Source: JANSWY01 sp965243755 (GTDB lineage Bacteria > Bacteroidota > Bacteroidia > Cytophagales > Cyclobacteriaceae). From it: a stretch of 64,000 bases of DNA. The stretch spans positions 124,001-188,000 of the forward strand of contig CBDEVW010000007.1 in NCBI GenBank assembly GCA_965243755.1, read 5' to 3'. Below are positions 14,841 through 23,858 of this stretch, one piece after another; the stretch's first letter is position 1; each line of letters begins with the position of its first letter. Made by a program: the position numbers and the translations under genes. The notes under the pieces are model-generated. The model was not told the DNA's origin, ran no database searches, and saw only the letters and a list, made by a program, of their open reading frames with translations.

Positions 14841-15737
14841 TTACTTGTTATTCAGCCATTCTCCGTAAACTGAAAAAATCTTATCCGCGAGCCTTTCTGA
14901 TGTTGCATAAAGTATTCCTCCATCATTCATAAATGTTGACTCTGACTGATTTAAATGCAATTTTTGACCTTTCATATTGGCTACAACCAGGTTCGTTTCC
15001 TCAAATAACAACCGGGTGGCTGCATAATCCCAGATACTCCCACAGCCTTTCCTGGGTTTAGGATATTTAAAATAACAGGCGTGTTGAGACGACATTACCC
15101 CTATCGCATTCCTCACACCACCCCACTCCATATGAATGGCTATTTCCTTGAATCCCAGGTTTAATTCCGATAATTCATGCAGTTGATTTGTTGCATATTC
15201 ATAGTAGGACTCAGACTGAAAACTACTGTCCATGTAGACATGTAGTACATCGTCCTGCCTGAGTTGAGCTCTGTTAAATGGTTGGTTATTCATAAGTATA
15301 CCATTACCCTTTACAGCACTAAAGACATTCCCAAGGTCAGGGATATAGACCACACCAATTACTGGATCACCATTTTTGGATATCAAAGCAATAGATACGG
15401 CATAACCTGTTCTGTTCTCAGTAAATGGTAAGGTACCATCCATTGGGTCGATGCACCAGAAATAATCCTTTTCAAACCTCGACTGATCATCTGCCTGCTC
15501 TTCTGTCAACAGGCCCAAATCATATTGCCGAATGGTAGGCTGCAATTCATTAAGAATTATTTCCTGAGCCCGCAGGTCCACTTCAGTTACGACTTGTGAA
15601 GCCAGTGAGTCCCCTCCTGCCTTCGTTCGTTTTTCATAATGTTGCAGAAATTGGGATTGGATGTATTGTCCGGCTACTAATGCCGCCCGGTTGGCGGTTT
15701 GACTTAATGCTATCAGGATGTCATCTGTTAATGTCAT
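14841..15737 (-). CDS. Inositol-monophosphatase-family phosphatase (CysQ-like)
   Basis: The 298-residue protein carries the lithium-sensitive phosphatase motifs: LTEEQ (about 78-82), WCIDPMDGT (about 94-102) and CGSIWDYAATRLLFEE near the end, which together bind two or three magnesium ions. Family members hydrolyse inositol monophosphate or 3'-phosphoadenosine 5'-phosphate in the cytoplasm. TENRTGYAVSIALI follows the DPMDGT as in CysQ/SuhB proteins. Its start overlaps the stop of the upstream kinase gene by four bases, so the two are co-translated and probably act on the same small phosphorylated metabolite. Exact substrate is unknown. Confidence 0.85.
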   Translation of the reverse strand: MTLTDDILIALSQTANRAALVAGQYIQSQFLQHYEKRTKAGGDSLASQVVTEVDLRAQEIILNELQPTIRQYDLGLLTEEQADDQSRFEKDYFWCIDPMDGTLPFTENRTGYAVSIALISKNGDPVIGVVYIPDLGNVFSAVKGNGILMNNQPFNRAQLRQDDVLHVYMDSSFQSESYYEYATNQLHELSELNLGFKEIAIHMEWGGVRNAIGVMSSQHACYFKYPKPRKGCGSIWDYAATRLLFEETNLVVANMKGQKLHLNQSESTFMNDGGILYATSERLADKIFSVYGEWLNNK

Positions 15738-16711
15738 GTGTTTAGCTCCTTAAGTACTTCATCAACAAGTCTACGACTGTATCCATGCATTTTCCAGTGA
15801 CCGGGACTCCAGCCATCCAGAAATCTGTAGAAGTCAGCCCAGGCATATTGATACAACTTCATCCATTCCTTCTTAACTGATTGAAATACAGTATGGTTAT
15901 CCATCCCTATCTCAAGTTCCGTAAAGTAGTAGTCAAGCAATTCTTTCTCGTACAATTCGCATTGTGGTTCCTCAAAACAGCTACTGATCAGGTAGGCCAC
16001 ATCCTTCATGCCACATCCTTTGCCGACATACTGAAAATCTACTGCAGCCACTTTTCCATCGGAACCAAAACAGAAATTGGCCAGCTTGGCATCTCCATGC
16101 ACCAGTGTTTGATATTTAGCATTGTTCAGGCATTGGTCAATCACCGGAGCGGCTGCTTTTAACGGCTGGTGATTCATCCTTTCCAGTTCTTCTGGTCTCG
16201 TATCCAGGTGCCAGTAGGTGCCAATGGGCCACAGACCTTTCGGATCTTCACCCAGGAATTTGGCATGAAAATGTGCCAACCATTTCAAACAGTGTTTGAC
16301 ATCCTGAAGCGTGACATTTTGAGGGGTCAACCGGAATGGGTATCCGGTAACATTCAGGTCCTCCAGGATCAGTAATATTTCAGTTGCCTTTTCATCAACA
16401 CCGTATAGTAACGGCAATTTCGAAGCGGAATGGTCAGTTCGTTTGGATTGATTTTGGTACCAGTGACATTCCACCTGATACGATTTCAGCTTTCTTTGGT
16501 GTGATAATTCCGTATTCCAACCCCTGGGATGCTTTATCTGCTCTGGCCACTGGATGTGTTTGACAATGATGGATGATGTGGTTTCTTTTCCGGTAAGGCG
16601 ATATCTTGTTATGTTGCCATATCCACTCCATAGCGTTTGTACATGTTGTGCAGAAACAATTGTGGTTGCCCCTGTACTGGTTAAGATTGTTTGTGTCAGC
16701 TCTGGTGTCAT
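15734..16711 (-). CDS. Small-molecule phosphotransferase, EcKinase/choline-kinase-like
   Basis: A 325-residue protein-kinase-like phosphotransferase: TLVHGDAKLANFCF holds the catalytic HGDxxxxN (about 205-212) and VAAVDFQYVGKGCGMKDVAYLI holds the metal-binding D-F (about 225), with the GMxDxAY segment typical of the CHK/ecdysteroid-kinase-like group. This group phosphorylates hydroxyls of small molecules. It is co-translated with a downstream inositol-phosphatase-family enzyme, giving a kinase-phosphatase pair. No signal peptide. Substrate cannot be read from the sequence. Confidence 0.78.
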   Translation of the reverse strand: MTPELTQTILTSTGATTIVSAQHVQTLWSGYGNITRYRLTGKETTSSIIVKHIQWPEQIKHPRGWNTELSHQRKLKSYQVECHWYQNQSKRTDHSASKLPLLYGVDEKATEILLILEDLNVTGYPFRLTPQNVTLQDVKHCLKWLAHFHAKFLGEDPKGLWPIGTYWHLDTRPEELERMNHQPLKAAAPVIDQCLNNAKYQTLVHGDAKLANFCFGSDGKVAAVDFQYVGKGCGMKDVAYLISSCFEEPQCELYEKELLDYYFTELEIGMDNHTVFQSVKKEWMKLYQYAWADFYRFLDGWSPGHWKMHGYSRRLVDEVLKELNT

Positions 16712-16814
16712 GATTTGCCAAAACTAAACCATTTAGACAATTGATGTTGGTCTCGGTTGAAGCAATAATTAAGGGAGTTAAAAATTGCACTTTAACTCCC
16801 TCCTTACTGATTAT

Positions 16815-19214
16815 CTATTCATATCTTAATGAATTCACCGGATTAGCAATGGCAGACTTTAGCGTTCTTAAACTGGTGATCGTAAGAGACACTGCCAGTA
16901 TAGTAATGACTGGAATGGCAAACGTATAGAAGTCCATTGGTTTGTAATAGGTATAAATGGACGCAATCAGATTGTCTATCAGAAAATAACCCAGACCAAT
17001 CCCAAGGACCGATGAAATCAATAATAAAAAGAAGTATCGACGGTTGATCAAAGCTATGATATTCTGTACGGTACCGCCAAGGACTTTTCTCACGCCTATT
17101 TCCTTCATTCTGCGTATCAGGTTGATGGAGACCATGGTAAATAAACCCAGGCAGGATAATACAAATGCTACCGTACACAGGAAACCAAATATGGTCAGGA
17201 TATTATTGTTGACCTCTCTGGCGCCACGCAGCAAATCATCCTGATAAAATCCTGCAAATGTTTTAGTAGGGATTTTTTGGTTCCACTCCGCTTCCAGGTA
17301 TTCATACACTTCTTCAGTCTTATCCAGTTCCACTTTCGCCACAATGAATCTATAGGAACCATCATCCAGAAACCGCAGTTTTTGTAACCGCAATGCTGTT
17401 GGTTCAATAGGTTCCCAAAAGCCGTTCATGTAGAAGTTTTTAACTACACCAACAACATTGAGAGAAGTGGTGTCATTAATGTTCACTATTTGTCCAATTG
17501 CCTCTGTCCAACCCATGGCTTCCACAAACTTCTCATTGACAATGAGCGACTTCCTGGTATCGGTAGCTTCCAAACTTTTCGTAAATGATCGGCCATCAAT
17601 GATGGTCAGGCCCATTGTTTCTATATAGTCCAGCCCAACGTCCATCATGTTTGTTTCAATTTCCAGCTCCTGATGTTTGATGGTAGCACTGTAATCTCCT
17701 CTTCCAATGTGGTTTCTGGCACTGGCAATGGCTTTTACATTGGGGTTCGCAAGCATTGACGCATAAGTGTTCTGATACTGCTTTTCATTCAGAAGACTCA
17801 CTCCTATGATTTGATCGCGTTCATAGCCCAGGTCCAGCGTATCCTGATATCGGGCGTTTTGTATAAACGCAATACTGGCAAACATGGCAATGACTGTAAA
17901 AGTATATTGGGCTCCCAGGAGGAATTTGGTTAGTCTTCCCGCTCCACCAATACTTAAACTGCCACGCAAAATCTTAACTGGCTGATAATTACTGATATAC
18001 AGTGAAGGATAGAAACCAGCAAGTAAAGTGGTAAAACCTAGTAATACCAATAGAAACAAATAGAATTTAAAGTCTTCGGTGAGGCTCAGCTGCAGGTCCA
18101 TGCCTTCCCACATGGCACTGTAGGCAGGAACGAGAAAGTATGCAATTCCTATAGAAATGATCAGTGCCAGAAGACATATGGTAAGGTTCTCCGTCATGAA
18201 CTGAAAGATGAGTTGTCGGCGCTTCCCTCCCATCACTTTCCTTAATCCGATTTCTTTCAACCGTTTGTTGGAGGTGGCAATAGCCGTATTTGTAAAATTA
18301 AAACATGCCACCAGCAAAATAAGAATGGCCATTACAGCAGGTGTAATCACTGCAGCTTTCGGACCAGCATTCCTGAGGTTGTCCCACCGAATATCCCTTG
18401 CAATTTGAGCATGGTTGTTCATGGGTGACAACACAAAGTTACTCAGACTAAAATCCGGCCTTGCTTCAGTTTGCAGTGGCAGGTATTTATTGAGTAGCGG
18501 TTCAAAGCCTGGCACCTGTGACGGATCATTGAGGTAAACGAAAGTATTTTGAGCAAAGGCCTTCCAGTTGTCTTTCACATTGTCATCATACATTCTGTAG
18601 CGGTTATCAAATGCAATCAGAATCTCGAAATTCAATGAAGAATTTTGTGGAGCCTCTTCGACCACCCCGGCAATCTCAAAATTGAAACTCATCCCGGTAT
18701 CATCGAAAATGGTCAGTACCTTTCCGATAGGATCTTCGTTTCCATAGAATTTCGCAGCGTATGTTTGGGTCACAACGGCTTTCTCCAATTTATGGTAGGC
18801 TAACGGATCACCACTGACTAATGGGAATGTGAATGATTCCATAAACCCGGGATCTGCATAACACACACTTGAACTAAGTACTTTGTCCATGTTAACATCC
18901 CTTACAGTAAATACATGGGATTCATACCGAAAGACATGTTTAATACCGGGGAGGTCAATCCTGATCCTGTCCGCCATGGGCATTGGAATCCTGCCGTATT
19001 CTTTGATTTCACCCTTATCATCGCGTTGACTATGTATCTTATAGATATGGTCTATCTGAGCATGACACTGATCAAAGTCGGCATTGAAACGGTAGTTGAG
19101 GTAAGCGATGATACAACAGGCCAGGGCAAGGCCCAATCCAACTACGTTAATCGCTACAAAAACCTTGTTTCTGAGCAGATTACGTAGGGTAATCTTCAGG
19201 TAATTTTTAAGCAT
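16815..19214 (-). CDS. MacB/FtsX-type ABC transporter permease
   Basis: I use the ATG at 19214 (MLKNYLKITLRNLLRNK), the standard start of this family, rather than one 31 codons upstream; the protein is then 799 residues. It has an N-terminal membrane span, a long periplasmic MacB_PCD domain, three spans with KRLKEIGLRKVMGG, a second periplasmic domain, and three C-terminal spans with RRMKEIGVRKVLGG. The two FtsX repeats with RKVxGG are characteristic of Bacteroidota permeases often annotated as antimicrobial or lipoprotein exporters. It has no ATPase domain and no ATPase gene is adjacent, so it must use one encoded elsewhere. Confidence 0.9.
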   Translation of the reverse strand: MLKNYLKITLRNLLRNKVFVAINVVGLGLALACCIIAYLNYRFNADFDQCHAQIDHIYKIHSQRDDKGEIKEYGRIPMPMADRIRIDLPGIKHVFRYESHVFTVRDVNMDKVLSSSVCYADPGFMESFTFPLVSGDPLAYHKLEKAVVTQTYAAKFYGNEDPIGKVLTIFDDTGMSFNFEIAGVVEEAPQNSSLNFEILIAFDNRYRMYDDNVKDNWKAFAQNTFVYLNDPSQVPGFEPLLNKYLPLQTEARPDFSLSNFVLSPMNNHAQIARDIRWDNLRNAGPKAAVITPAVMAILILLVACFNFTNTAIATSNKRLKEIGLRKVMGGKRRQLIFQFMTENLTICLLALIISIGIAYFLVPAYSAMWEGMDLQLSLTEDFKFYLFLLVLLGFTTLLAGFYPSLYISNYQPVKILRGSLSIGGAGRLTKFLLGAQYTFTVIAMFASIAFIQNARYQDTLDLGYERDQIIGVSLLNEKQYQNTYASMLANPNVKAIASARNHIGRGDYSATIKHQELEIETNMMDVGLDYIETMGLTIIDGRSFTKSLEATDTRKSLIVNEKFVEAMGWTEAIGQIVNINDTTSLNVVGVVKNFYMNGFWEPIEPTALRLQKLRFLDDGSYRFIVAKVELDKTEEVYEYLEAEWNQKIPTKTFAGFYQDDLLRGAREVNNNILTIFGFLCTVAFVLSCLGLFTMVSINLIRRMKEIGVRKVLGGTVQNIIALINRRYFFLLLISSVLGIGLGYFLIDNLIASIYTYYKPMDFYTFAIPVITILAVSLTITSLRTLKSAIANPVNSLRYE

Positions 19215-19400
19215 GATTGGTTTATTTGAGTTTTTGACTATAGTATTAGACGCACGTGCATCAATACTGGTTACCTGAATGCCGAATATGCCTCTTGATT
19301 CAGTCAATAATTAATAATCAGTTTAGTTTTCTATAATTCATCTGAACAGTTTGGGTTTCCGCTTGTTAGGCACATTAACAACAACCAATTAATCAACGTG

Positions 19401-19964
19401 ATGGTATCCTACGAGCACAATGCCAGTCCAAAGGTGAGATCCTGTTTTAATGAGGTGCTTGCAAAATATAAGTCGTTGCACAGTCACCATTTAAGATTGG
19501 AACAGGGGCCAATAAAATCTGCCACCATGCTGGCGCAACCCGTAATCAACTTCAGAAGCATATTCAGTGGAGTCAGTTCCTACCGGGTAAAGGTGGCTGA
19601 ATTTGTAAGGGATTCAGAAGTTATCAGAGTCAATGAATTACCTCAGGAAGTTTTGATTGGCTGGTTTGCCCATGAATTGGGACATGTGGTAGATTATGAG
19701 GATTACTCGGTACCTCAAATGATTGGTTATGGAATAAGGTACCTTATATCCGAGGATTTCAAACGTGCAGTAGAGCACAAAGCGGATGAAATTGCCATCC
19801 GACATGGTTTTAGAGACGAAATCCTTATCACCAAACGATTTATTCTCCACCATGAATTACTTGCAGAGGACTACAAGGAGAAAATAAGGAAATATTACAT
19901 GCCCATTGAAGCCGTTGAAGCCTGGCAACATCCACAAGTTCCTGGAACACCTGATATTATGTAG
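19401..19964 (+). CDS. Putative zinc metallopeptidase (HExxH...E)
   Basis: The 187-residue protein, read from the ATG at 19401 next to a GTG, contains WFAHELGHVVDY, a HExxH zinc motif, and about 35 residues later RAVEHKADEIAIRHGF, an ExxxD helix like the glutamate ligand region of gluzincins. There is no signal peptide or membrane span, so it appears cytoplasmic. It resembles uncharacterised Bacteroidota proteins more than a named peptidase; the C-terminal segment contains YMPIEAVEAW. It is divergent from the permease gene. Confidence 0.7.
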   Translation: MVSYEHNASPKVRSCFNEVLAKYKSLHSHHLRLEQGPIKSATMLAQPVINFRSIFSGVSSYRVKVAEFVRDSEVIRVNELPQEVLIGWFAHELGHVVDYEDYSVPQMIGYGIRYLISEDFKRAVEHKADEIAIRHGFRDEILITKRFILHHELLAEDYKEKIRKYYMPIEAVEAWQHPQVPGTPDIM

Positions 19965-20213
19965 TTTAGAATCGCTGGAATCTTGAATTTAGAATCCCTG
20001 CTGTATGGAAACGACGAATAGAGGTACAATAGTCTGTTATCAAATTCTAGCTTTTGCTAGCTATTTCACCAAGAAGCACGGAGAAGCACAAAGTTTCACG
20101 GAGATTATTAACGCTTTGTGCAACTCTGAGGTCCTCTGTGTATCTCTGGGACACAACTCCCTCGCTTTTATTAACACTCGATACCAATCTCTGTTACCAG
20201 TGATCTCATTAAG

Positions 20214-21737
20214 TTATGATTTCAAAAACTCCAGGTATCGCTTCATCTTCTCCTCTCCCATCACCTTTGGAGTTTTAACCTGACCTCCTTTTTTCTTGCC
20301 ACTTTCCAGGTAGTTATAGTACTGGTCTTTAGTGATTACTTCTACCTTGATTCCTTTGAGTGATTTGTTCCTGGCCACTGCATAATTTTTATTGGCCTCC
20401 TGGAGTGCATTGTCCAGTCCGTGTTCAAATTGCTTTGTATCGATGTTCTCATCGCAAACTATGATCCATTGATGAATATATTCACCGTCATCATTTTTTA
20501 CTGCCCCAACTGAATATTCATTCACACTCACACCCATTTCATTACACACTTCCAACAGCGCGGCATCCAGCTTTTCTTCTGACAACTGGCTACCCACCAC
20601 ATTCAGAAAGAATTTCATTCTACCGGTGATCAGGATTTCATGCGGATCAAGGTTGGTGAACTTGATGGTGTCTCCAATCACATATCGCCACGCTCCGGCA
20701 CACGTACTGATCACCAACACATAGTCCTGGTCCGTCTCTACCTCGCTAATGTGGTGGGAAACAGGGTTTTCTTTCAATTCACCCTCGGTAGTGACACCCC
20801 GTTCATCAAATGGGATGAACTCATAGAAATACCCATGTGACAAGGCCAGTTTCATGTCCATCTTTCCTGGAAATGCGGAGTAAGAGAAAAATCCTTCTGA
20901 CGCAAGGTAAGTGTCTATGATGGTCAGCGGTTGCTTGCATAGGGCATTAAAATCCTCCCGGTAGGTTTCAAAAGCTACTCCTCCACTGGCGTACACCCTT
21001 AGGTTGGGCCATATATCATGAATTTTTTTGGCCCCATTTTGTTTGATGACTTCCTGAAGCATTAACAGAACCCATGAAGGGATACCAGCAATCGCGCCTA
21101 TGTTCCAGTTGGGAGCTTCATTGGCAATTCGGTTAATTCTTTCATCCCAGTCATTGATGGCAGCTATTTCCTGGCCAGGTCTATAGAAGATATCATACCA
21201 GCCCGGAAAATTACTGACATTGATACCGCTGATCTCACCTTCCTTGTGGCCATATTCGTGTTTGCTAAGGTTGGCACTACTACTCAGCATCAGGATTTCA
21301 CTTTCAAACAATTCCTCCGGAAAATCAAAATTGGGGAGGTCCTTGATCAATGATGTTCCGACCTGACGCATGCTTTTCAGGAAGTCATCCGTGATGGGAA
21401 TTCTCTTGCTGGACTTACCGGTGGTGCCACTACTCAGAGCGAAAAAGTTTGGTTTACCAGGCCAGGTGATGTCTGGTAATTCCTGCTGCCTGTGCCACCA
21501 ATGTTCATGCAAAGTGTTGTAATCAAATATGGGAACCGTTTTCTTAAAAGCCTCCACGACATTGTCCGCCTTTAGTAACTCGCCAAATCCATAATATTTG
21601 CCGAAAGCGGTATTTTGTGCCGTTTTAAGCAAAGATTTCAACTGATTCACCTGTTCAGTTTCCGAATCAATATGATCACTGGAAAGCAGGCTATTGATTT
21701 CGATTCCTTTTTTTACTAAAGTTCCAAATAGGGACAT
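20214..21737 (-). CDS. GH3 auxin-responsive-promoter family acyl-acid ligase-like protein
   Basis: The 507-residue protein matches the bacterial GH3 family: PNFFALSSGTTGKSSKRIPITDDF is the phosphate-binding (P-loop-like) motif of acyl-adenylate enzymes, followed by YASGGVAFETYREDF, ASEGFFSYS, and YRYVIGD-type WRYVIGDTIKF. Plant GH3 proteins conjugate amino acids to acyl acids through an adenylate; bacterial members are common in Bacteroidota, with unknown substrates. It is cytoplasmic, full length and monocistronic. Confidence 0.9.
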   Translation of the reverse strand: MSLFGTLVKKGIEINSLLSSDHIDSETEQVNQLKSLLKTAQNTAFGKYYGFGELLKADNVVEAFKKTVPIFDYNTLHEHWWHRQQELPDITWPGKPNFFALSSGTTGKSSKRIPITDDFLKSMRQVGTSLIKDLPNFDFPEELFESEILMLSSSANLSKHEYGHKEGEISGINVSNFPGWYDIFYRPGQEIAAINDWDERINRIANEAPNWNIGAIAGIPSWVLLMLQEVIKQNGAKKIHDIWPNLRVYASGGVAFETYREDFNALCKQPLTIIDTYLASEGFFSYSAFPGKMDMKLALSHGYFYEFIPFDERGVTTEGELKENPVSHHISEVETDQDYVLVISTCAGAWRYVIGDTIKFTNLDPHEILITGRMKFFLNVVGSQLSEEKLDAALLEVCNEMGVSVNEYSVGAVKNDDGEYIHQWIIVCDENIDTKQFEHGLDNALQEANKNYAVARNKSLKGIKVEVITKDQYYNYLESGKKKGGQVKTPKVMGEEKMKRYLEFLKS

Positions 21738-22163
21738 ACATCGATGAATTTACAGGTTAATTTGAGGGTGCTACTTAGCATCACGCACCATGTCGAAAAT
21801 AAAACTAACTCTATTGACAAGAAATTGTTCATCAATATAAGTGCTCATTTGACCAAATGAAGATAAATTAGGTTTCCAATTTCAAACTACTTACATTTGC
21901 AATATCTGAAAAGATCAGATTGTTCGTTTGAACCATCTGGGTTTAGAGTCAAAGTAAGACCTTCCTTATAAGAAATTCCCTTTTAATTCTAGCACATCTT
22001 TGAGAGACTTTATGCAATAGCTGCATGAGATATTTTTAATGCCCTTTCTCCGGGATTCTATCAAATTCCAGACTGAGGCAAACTTTTACAAATGAATATT
22101 ATTTCACGATTTGCAACGCAAATCAAGAGCAAGACAATTTATAACAATTTAAGTATTACAATT
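21738..22163. other. Intergenic region and probable long cold-shock 5' UTR
   Basis: Between the divergent GH3 gene and the cold-shock gene lie 426 bp without a gene. A long untranslated leader is usual for cspA-type mRNAs and the last 150 bases may be one. I see no precise promoter or conserved cold box. Confidence 0.35.
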
Positions 22164-22355
22164 ATGAAAGAAGGAACAGTTAAGTTCTTCAATAACGCCA
22201 AAGGATTTGGTTTTATTAAGCCGTCGGATAATGGAAAAGATGTATTCGTACACGAAAGTGGACTAATTGATGAAATTAGGGAAGATGACAAAGTTCAGTA
22301 TAATGAAGAGATGGGAAAGAAGGGTATGAATGCAGTGAATGTTGAATTAATTTAA
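22164..22355 (+). CDS. Cold-shock domain protein (CspA family)
   Basis: The 63-residue protein from the ATG at 22164 is a single cold-shock domain: GTVKFFNNAKGFGFIKPSDNGKDVFVHESGL contains RNP1 (KGFGFI) and RNP2 (DVFVH). These bind single-stranded RNA or DNA and melt secondary structure in the cytoplasm. A reading frame extends 24 codons upstream, but MKEGTVKFF is the family start. A terminator follows 34 bp downstream. Confidence 0.95.
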   Translation: MKEGTVKFFNNAKGFGFIKPSDNGKDVFVHESGLIDEIREDDKVQYNEEMGKKGMNAVNVELI

Positions 22356-22388
22356 CAACCCATTGATCATAAATTATTAAAATACATT

Positions 22389-22420
22389 AAAGGCCTCCAG
22401 AATTCAGAGGCCTTTATTTT
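22389..22420 (+). terminator. Intrinsic terminator of cold-shock gene
   Basis: AAAGGCCTC (22389-22397) pairs with GAGGCCTTT (22407-22415), followed by a T-rich run. Confidence 0.85.
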
Positions 22421-22479
22421 TATTTAAAAACACATACCTGAGCAGAGCATCCAATGTTTTGCTGAATAATTAAGCGTTT

Positions 22480-22665
22480 ATGAGTGTTGTGCCAATAGTG
22501 AGGTTTTGCAAGGATAACCAGCCGGAGTTCTTCATGGAACTAAGAAAAAGGGTAGCTGCCCATTTCGCCGATAACGATATATCCAAATACGCCAATCTCA
22601 ATATGAAATTGAAAACAATATTTATGTTTGGATTGTATTTTCTTCCATTACTTATCGGGGAATAG
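22480..22665 (+). pseudogene. N-terminal stub of an acyl-CoA desaturase-like gene
   Basis: The 61 codons encode FFMELRKRVAAHFADNDISKYANLNMKLKTIFMFGLYFLP, which resembles the first 60 residues of Bacteroidota membrane fatty-acid desaturases (cytoplasmic lead-in and first span). Translation then stops, and none of the three histidine boxes follows. Fewer than 80 bp remain before the minus-strand terminator, so the rest has been deleted. A cold-shock gene next to a desaturase would make functional sense, but this copy cannot be active. Confidence 0.55.
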
Positions 22666-22734
22666 AGACCAATCTGGACAAGTGAGTATTATAAGTCCAA
22701 TCATTAACTCGATCTGGCTGGACATTGGTGAAGA

Positions 22735-22763
22735 CAAAAAAACCGCCCTTAATTCAGGGCGGT
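22735..22763 (-). terminator. Intrinsic terminator (minus strand)
   Basis: On the minus strand ACCGCCC pairs with GGGCGGT, followed by seven or more T residues. It lies about 160 bp beyond the stop of the minus-strand lipoprotein gene at 22921. Confidence 0.75.
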
Positions 22764-22920
22764 CCGGTAAAATAATTTATGAAATGTTCATAAAGGAAGT
22801 TCTATACTAACCGAGTTTGAATACAAGAGGTGCAAATGACACTATTGGTTCCTAACGCTCCAGAACATTCCATGTGACCGTTAAAATCAAAATCCTACAG
22901 ACACATGAAAAGAATTGTTA

Positions 22921-23784
22921 TTAGTCTTTCTTAATCACCAGGTAGTTACCATTCTTCCAGAAGCCAGCCTGATCCAATATCACAAGCTTTTCTACCTTTC
23001 CTTTTGACGAAACCAACTGATATGTACCCTCTGCATGTTTTGAAATCAATTCTGCTTTGGCATTGATTGCAATTTCGTTGAATTGGTCTTTCTCAATTTT
23101 GGTGAATACTGAATCAGCTGAGTTTGCATTGATAATCTTCACTCTTCCAATTCCCACAAAACCACCTTCATTGGTGATCACACCAAGCTTTTTCAATTTC
23201 TTATCACTGGCAATCACCACATAGGCCCTGTTCAATATCGCCTTTAATTCTGCGGTGTATTTTTGCTCCAACTGGTAAAGGTCTTCCAATTCAGCGATCT
23301 GATCATCAAGCTGTTCGATTTCCATGTCTTTATCAAGCAGGCTTTTCGTCAATCCTTTCATTTGTCGCTCAAGCTCCAGGATTTCTTCGTTTTTGCCTTC
23401 AGATTCCTTTCTGAGTTTATTCATCATCTGATCCATAGCCACAATTTTAAGTCGGCTATTCTCCATGTTAGCACGGATATTGGCAAGGTGTTCCTTTATC
23501 TGGGCAGTTACATCTTTCCCCTTTTTTACCTCCGTATTGAGGCTACCCATTAATGCTTTACTCTTGTCGATTTCAGCAAGGTTCTGTTCAATTTCTTTCA
23601 GGAATTTTTTGTATTCCCCTATGGACGCTTTGAGCTTTTTATCACCAGCCTTAAGCGACTTGTTTTCTTTTTGCAAGTTCTCCACCTCGGCTTTGAGCTT
23701 GGCGATCTCTTCGTTTTTTTTGTTGTCCGCACACCCAAGAATCAAGGCTATCAAAGGTGCAAGAATTAATAATTTCAATTTCAT
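22921..23784 (-). CDS. Coiled-coil lipoprotein of unknown function
   Basis: A lipoprotein signal peptide with lipobox LILGC (cysteine about 18) is followed by about 165 residues of heptad-rich, Lys/Glu-rich coiled coil (for example IAKLKAEVENLQKENKSLK, and ELERQMKGLTKSLL). The last 110 residues form a compact domain (LKKLGVITNEGGFVGIGRVKII ... GTYQLVSSKGKVEKLVILD). Similar proteins occur across Bacteroidota, but I know no function; a periplasmic scaffold or envelope-linked role is plausible. It sits just downstream of the hybrid sensor gene in the same orientation, 74 bp away. Confidence 0.8.
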   Translation of the reverse strand: MKLKLLILAPLIALILGCADNKKNEEIAKLKAEVENLQKENKSLKAGDKKLKASIGEYKKFLKEIEQNLAEIDKSKALMGSLNTEVKKGKDVTAQIKEHLANIRANMENSRLKIVAMDQMMNKLRKESEGKNEEILELERQMKGLTKSLLDKDMEIEQLDDQIAELEDLYQLEQKYTAELKAILNRAYVVIASDKKLKKLGVITNEGGFVGIGRVKIINANSADSVFTKIEKDQFNEIAINAKAELISKHAEGTYQLVSSKGKVEKLVILDQAGFWKNGNYLVIKKD

Positions 23785-23858
23785 GTTTAAGCAATTATGG
23801 TACGTTTTGTTGATTAGACTTGAAAATATTATAAAGTCACAAGAAGTGGAATTAAAAT

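Noticed and set aside
20005..20283. 92-codon plus-strand ORF before the GH3 gene end
   Set aside because: It overlaps the 3' end of GH3 on the other strand, and its composition does not resemble a protein family.
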